From: UMGS172 sp045587185 | GTDB taxonomy: Bacteria > Bacillota > Clostridia > Oscillospirales > Acutalibacteraceae | Length of the DNA: 58,323 nucleotides | Assembly (NCBI GenBank): GCA_045587185.1 | Contig: JAZNBS010000012.1 | Span: forward strand, 1-58,323 | Direction: 5' to 3' | In this document: one piece after another, positions 54,983 to 58,323 of the stretch | Numbering within the stretch: the stretch's first letter is position 1 | Layout of the letters: each line of letters begins with the position of its first letter | The notes under the pieces: model-generated | Database searches by the model: none | Told to the model about the DNA's origin: nothing | Seen by the model: only the letters and a program-made list of their open reading frames with translations | Translations under genes and position numbers: made by a program

Positions 54983-56611
54983 TTATTTTATACTCGAAAT
55001 ATTAAAATAAGCGTCTGACAATGTTGACATTCCGTCAACGTTGACCGTGGGGGAACCGACTGTGATTCCCTGACGGTGACAAAGCGGGATCAATGGCATT
55101 TCGGCATTGAATGCGTTGATGATATCGACCAACGATAATAGCTCATTGTAAAAGCCGTGAACCGCACTATCAAGCAACGGGACAGATGACAACGGTTTTT
55201 CATCCTCTTCGGGTTTATTATCGACGTTATCCTTGGTTTCGTTGTTTTTGTTGGTCTTATCGGTCGCGGCACTTTGGGTCGGGATGCCATAGGCCAAGGC
55301 ACCGCCCGATGTTACCAACGGGGAAACATCCATATTGTTTGGCAGTTTTGTTTCAGCAATATAAAGGTCAAAATCACCGCTTTTGAGTGCGGATAAATAT
55401 TTATCCCAGTCAAGCGAAACAATCTTTATCTTAAACCCAGCCGACTCCAACTGTTGTTTCACAAGTTCGGCGGTTTTAAGACGGCGTTCATTTTCTTTGT
55501 AAGTAACAAGTTTGAATTCAAGGGCCTTTCCGTTCTTGTTTACAAAAAATCCCTCTTCATCTTTACTATTATAACCTATCTCTTTCAAAATCGCAACAAC
55601 ATTTTCCAAATCGGGCGTTTTTGTAAGGTTTTGCAGACCGCCTGCATCCTCAAACGTTGAGTTGAAGAGCCCTGTAGCGGGCGAAGCATAAGAAAAATAG
55701 GCATCGTTACATATTGCGGTGCGGTCCACACTTGAGGACAGTGCATATCGCACTTTTGGGTCTTTCAAGACCGAATCACTAAGGTTTATACCCATATAAA
55801 CAAGATTATTAAGTTGAACTCGGTTGGAATTTCCGCTCATCGGCGGTATGATACCGTCTGCAAGGTCACTGTAAAAAATATCAATATTACCCACCTCAAG
55901 ATTGTATTTCACAACCGTTTCATCAGGTGCATTGACAAGGTTCACAGTGCACACGTTTGGAGTACTTGAAATGTGTGATTGGTTAGCGGTCAGCATTTTT
56001 TCTTTCGGGTCGAACACATACCGTCCCGAACCGATGGGTGGCTGAACGATGTTGTTTTCGTCTTTGATATTATCGGAATTCTTTTTTATGATGGGAAAAT
56101 CAAGCAGGTTTGCAAAATAGGGGTCGGCCTTGGTGAGGGTTATTTTAACGGTGCCGTCCTCCTGTGCTTTGAAATCTTTGACGGTGGAAAGTTGCTGTTT
56201 GTATGCCGTGTGTTCCGATTCCAAAGCCAATTTCAGTGAAAACACAACGTCATCTGCCGTTACGGGGCTAGAGTCCGAAAACAGGGCGGTGTTAAGTGTT
56301 ATTACACAGTCCTTGCCGCTAAACGCAACCTCTTTTGCCAAAATAAACTGAGGTTGAAGGTTGGCATCCATTTTCACTAACGGGTCAAATATCAAGGTGG
56401 ACAGGCGACGGTTTATCAGGGTCTCGGCCTTGTAGGGGTTAAGAGAATCACTTGCCGAATACAGCAGTGTGAGTGATTTTGTTACTTGTGGTTCTGTATT
56501 GGGCGCGGAGGATGAGGTATTGCCCGAACTATCATTTTCAGAACCGCAACCCATAGCCGACAAAAGCATTGCCACGGCCATTATTAAGGCAAAAATTTTT
56601 CTGAAATTCAT
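54983..56611 (-). CDS. Peptide/nickel-type ABC transporter substrate-binding lipoprotein
   Basis: 542 residues from ATG 56611, seven bases after GGAGG. Signal peptide with lipobox SAMGC (about Cys22). SBP_bac_5 domain (DppA/OppA type): LNPYKAETLINRRLSTLIFD, DDVVFSLKLALES, DPKVRYALSSSVDRTAICND. Binds oligopeptides or related ligands outside. A low-complexity insert of about 30 residues (about 445-475, DKTNKNNETKDNV) is unusual in this position. No permease or ATPase gene is adjacent; it overlaps the spacing of ymdB (22 bp) and may share its transcript. Confidence 0.88.
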   Translation of the reverse strand: MNFRKIFALIMAVAMLLSAMGCGSENDSSGNTSSSAPNTEPQVTKSLTLLYSASDSLNPYKAETLINRRLSTLIFDPLVKMDANLQPQFILAKEVAFSGKDCVITLNTALFSDSSPVTADDVVFSLKLALESEHTAYKQQLSTVKDFKAQEDGTVKITLTKADPYFANLLDFPIIKKNSDNIKDENNIVQPPIGSGRYVFDPKEKMLTANQSHISSTPNVCTVNLVNAPDETVVKYNLEVGNIDIFYSDLADGIIPPMSGNSNRVQLNNLVYMGINLSDSVLKDPKVRYALSSSVDRTAICNDAYFSYASPATGLFNSTFEDAGGLQNLTKTPDLENVVAILKEIGYNSKDEEGFFVNKNGKALEFKLVTYKENERRLKTAELVKQQLESAGFKIKIVSLDWDKYLSALKSGDFDLYIAETKLPNNMDVSPLVTSGGALAYGIPTQSAATDKTNKNNETKDNVDNKPEEDEKPLSSVPLLDSAVHGFYNELLSLVDIINAFNAEMPLIPLCHRQGITVGSPTVNVDGMSTLSDAYFNISSIK

Positions 56612-56632
56612 CGGCACACCTCCTTTATTAAC

Positions 56633-57406
56633 TCAAATTATACTAATACGCTCGACTGAAACTGTCTTGCCGTTGTTGTCAATTTCAAATATACATCCGT
56701 CAAGTCGGCACTTGCCGTCGGCCAATTCAAACTTCACGGATGCGCCATCCTTTATCTTTGCAATGGAAAGTTCGGGTTTCACTCCCAAGATTGAATTATC
56801 GGGTCCCGTCATTCCAATGTCCGAAATATAACCAGTGCCATGTGGCAAGATTTGTTCATCAGCGGTTGCAACATGGGTATGTGTGCCGAAAACAGCCGAA
56901 ACTCTACCGTCAAGGTAGTATGCCAAAGCCTTTTTTTCGGCGGTGGCTTCGGCATGAAAATCCACTAAAACTATGCGTATGCCGTTGTTATGTGCTTCTT
57001 CAACAAGTCGGTCCGCACAGGCAAACGGGTCTTCGGACTCAGGCATATACACACGTCCTGCAAGGTTTATGACGGCCACTCTGCGAGCACCCAAATCAAC
57101 CTCGGCATAGCCTTTTCCCGAACCCGATGTGTGCATATTGTGAGGCCTTAAAAGAAACGGGTCAGAATCCAATCGGTCAAAAATCTCTCGCCGACGCATC
57201 GAGTGGTTTCCGCCTGTGATAACATCGGCACCCGCCGAATAAAGCGTTTCGGCAGAATGAGGAATTATGCCGTTGCCATCGGCTGAATTTTCACCATTGA
57301 CGATGCAAAGATCTATTTGGTTGTCACTCTTGATTTTGGGTAATGTTTTCAAAAGAAAGTCACATCCGACCGTTCCGCAAACATCCCCGACGGTTAGTAT
57401 TCTCAT
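56633..57406 (-). CDS. ymdB: YmdB/TIGR00282 family metallophosphoesterase
   Basis: 257 residues. Metal-dependent phosphodiesterase: RILTVGDVCGTVGCDFL, IVNGENSADGNGI, ITGGNHSMRR, VDFHAEATAEK and GTHTHVATADE supply the ligands. YmdB of Bacillus hydrolyses cyclic nucleotides and affects biofilm and sporulation. Relatives usually show GNHxW or GNHxxD; here GGNHSMRR keeps the metal His. It lies upstream of the substrate-binding gene and 125 bp after the DMT transporter. Start ATG 57406 has the weak upstream sequence GGATTTTTGCC, so the site is poor. Confidence 0.92.
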   Translation of the reverse strand: MRILTVGDVCGTVGCDFLLKTLPKIKSDNQIDLCIVNGENSADGNGIIPHSAETLYSAGADVITGGNHSMRRREIFDRLDSDPFLLRPHNMHTSGSGKGYAEVDLGARRVAVINLAGRVYMPESEDPFACADRLVEEAHNNGIRIVLVDFHAEATAEKKALAYYLDGRVSAVFGTHTHVATADEQILPHGTGYISDIGMTGPDNSILGVKPELSIAKIKDGASVKFELADGKCRLDGCIFEIDNNGKTVSVERISII

Positions 57407-57531
57407 GGCAAAAATCCTTAATACTCTGTAATAAATCTTAATAATTGTATACCAATGTCGATAAATTCAAAAAAATCTGACGGAGCCTATAAAATCGATT
57501 TTTCAACAATGTCATTATAGCATATTTGCAG

Positions 57532-58323
57532 TCAATTATCAATGTTTTTGTGTTTTGTAACAAATGAAAAGCCTGTTTCGAGCAACACAAGGCCTGCTAT
57601 TACGGCGACTATTCCAAAAAGTCCCAAAGTGCCCATATTTTCTCCAAAGCACAGAGTGCCTACCGTTGATGCAACGGCAGGTTCAAGAATGGATATGACC
57701 GAGGCCTTGCCCGCACCTATTTTTGAAAGACCGTAGGTGTAAAGCAAATAAGGCAGCACCGTGCAGGTGACGGCAACGCCGACCGACCATAAAATGTTTA
57801 TTCCGTCGGATAAAAGTGCTGTGAGTTTGGATGGGTCGCACAACGGCACAACACCAACCGATGCAGACAAAAAAGTGTAAAACGTCACGGTAAGCAGGTT
57901 GTATTTTACCGAGGCATACTTGCCGAAAATGGAGTAAAGTGCATATCCAAAGCCCGATAAAAGGCCGAAAACAAGCCCGATTCGGGTGAGTTTTAGCGAA
58001 TTTGAAAAACATACCATTGCACAACCGCCAAAGCAGATGACAAATGATATAACCTTGCCGAATGTAATTTTTTCTTTAAACAGAGGAACGGCAAGGGTGG
58101 TGACCCATATCGGTGAAGTGTACATCAAAATGCAGGCTACCGAAAGTGAGTTTTCAACGATAGACGACATATAACAGATGTTAAAAAACAGAAAACTGCA
58201 TATGCCTGTGCCGAAAAACATCCAAAGGTCGCGAGATTTTATTTGAAACAGTTTCGGGTCCTTAATGAGGATGAATGCGCCCATTGTGATGACGGTGATA
58301 AAGGCTCGGACGGCCACAATCTG
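57532..58323 (-). CDS. EamA/DMT family transporter (partial)
   Basis: The frame runs through the window edge without a start codon, so about 30 N-terminal residues are missing. 264 residues are visible, with nine hydrophobic helices. The typical two EamA repeats are seen (GLVFGLLSGFGYALYSIFGKY, and ASVISILEPAVASTVGTLCFGE). Drug/metabolite exporters of this type release amino acids or small compounds; the substrate cannot be told. It is on the minus strand upstream of ymdB. Confidence 0.9.
   Translation of the reverse strand, partial: QIVAVRAFITVITMGAFILIKDPKLFQIKSRDLWMFFGTGICSFLFFNICYMSSIVENSLSVACILMYTSPIWVTTLAVPLFKEKITFGKVISFVICFGGCAMVCFSNSLKLTRIGLVFGLLSGFGYALYSIFGKYASVKYNLLTVTFYTFLSASVGVVPLCDPSKLTALLSDGINILWSVGVAVTCTVLPYLLYTYGLSKIGAGKASVISILEPAVASTVGTLCFGENMGTLGLFGIVAVIAGLVLLETGFSFVTKHKNIDN

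Overview
The window looks like a chromosomal segment of an anaerobic, low-to-mid GC Firmicute of the class Clostridia, most likely an uncultured gut Oscillospiraceae/Ruminococcaceae-type bacterium. Support comes from gene content (pyruvate formate-lyase and its activase, QueH, RNase J, GdpP, Asp23-DAK2-RecG order, YmdB), Gram-positive leader RNAs (T-box, ZTP and THF riboswitches), consensus sigma-A promoters with 17-nt spacers, strong AGGAGG-type ribosome binding sites and intergenic repeats of a kind common in gut Clostridia. No species can be named from the sequence alone.

Layout. 1-2970: the 3' end of an unrecognised, apparently highly expressed gene, then a 2.6-kb block (PASTA lipoprotein, DUF1413 protein, divergent WYL regulator). 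The block is closed by a second copy of the last 32 codons of the first gene. 2974-5767: alpha/beta hydrolase, histidine phosphatase and an anchored protein of unknown role. 5817-9250: tRNA-Arg(CCG), then 3.3 kb of accessory DNA with an XRE regulator, two orphan small membrane proteins, a 195-bp near-identical direct repeat, five copies of a 62-bp repeat and three arrays of short hairpins joined by conserved linkers. 9253-17896: DUF5067 protein, DUF1538 transporter with a tandem PII-like protein, an ECF-S/LarA fusion frame, YdcF, a second hydrolase, a PlsC-type acyltransferase with an extra zinc ribbon, and a ferritin-like protein.

18083-29861 is metabolic: Trp T-box with a lone trpB, ZTP riboswitch with pflBA, Ala/Gly:cation symporter, cysteine synthase, QueH, D,D-carboxypeptidase, glucose-6-phosphate isomerase and a small P-loop protein. 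29964-36194: yceD-rpmF, PDZ/radical-SAM protein, der-plsY-gpsA, then a THF-riboswitch-controlled folate ECF-S gene followed by a broken partial copy. 36309-41450: renal-dipeptidase-type M19 peptidase, two FAD proteins translated with stop/start overlap, and gapA.

41625-50810 is a long housekeeping operon: rnj-gdpP-rplI-dnaB-tilS-ftsH, linking RNA decay, c-di-AMP turnover, translation, replication, tRNA modification and membrane proteolysis. It converges on a minus-strand block (asp23-DAK2 kinase-recG; ymdB and a peptide-binding lipoprotein; a DMT transporter cut by the window end).

The least explained parts are the hairpin-linker arrays downstream of tRNA-Arg, the module bounded by duplicated gene 3' ends (with a likely transcription attenuator inside), and the ECF-S/LarA fusion whose junction is a ribosome binding site.
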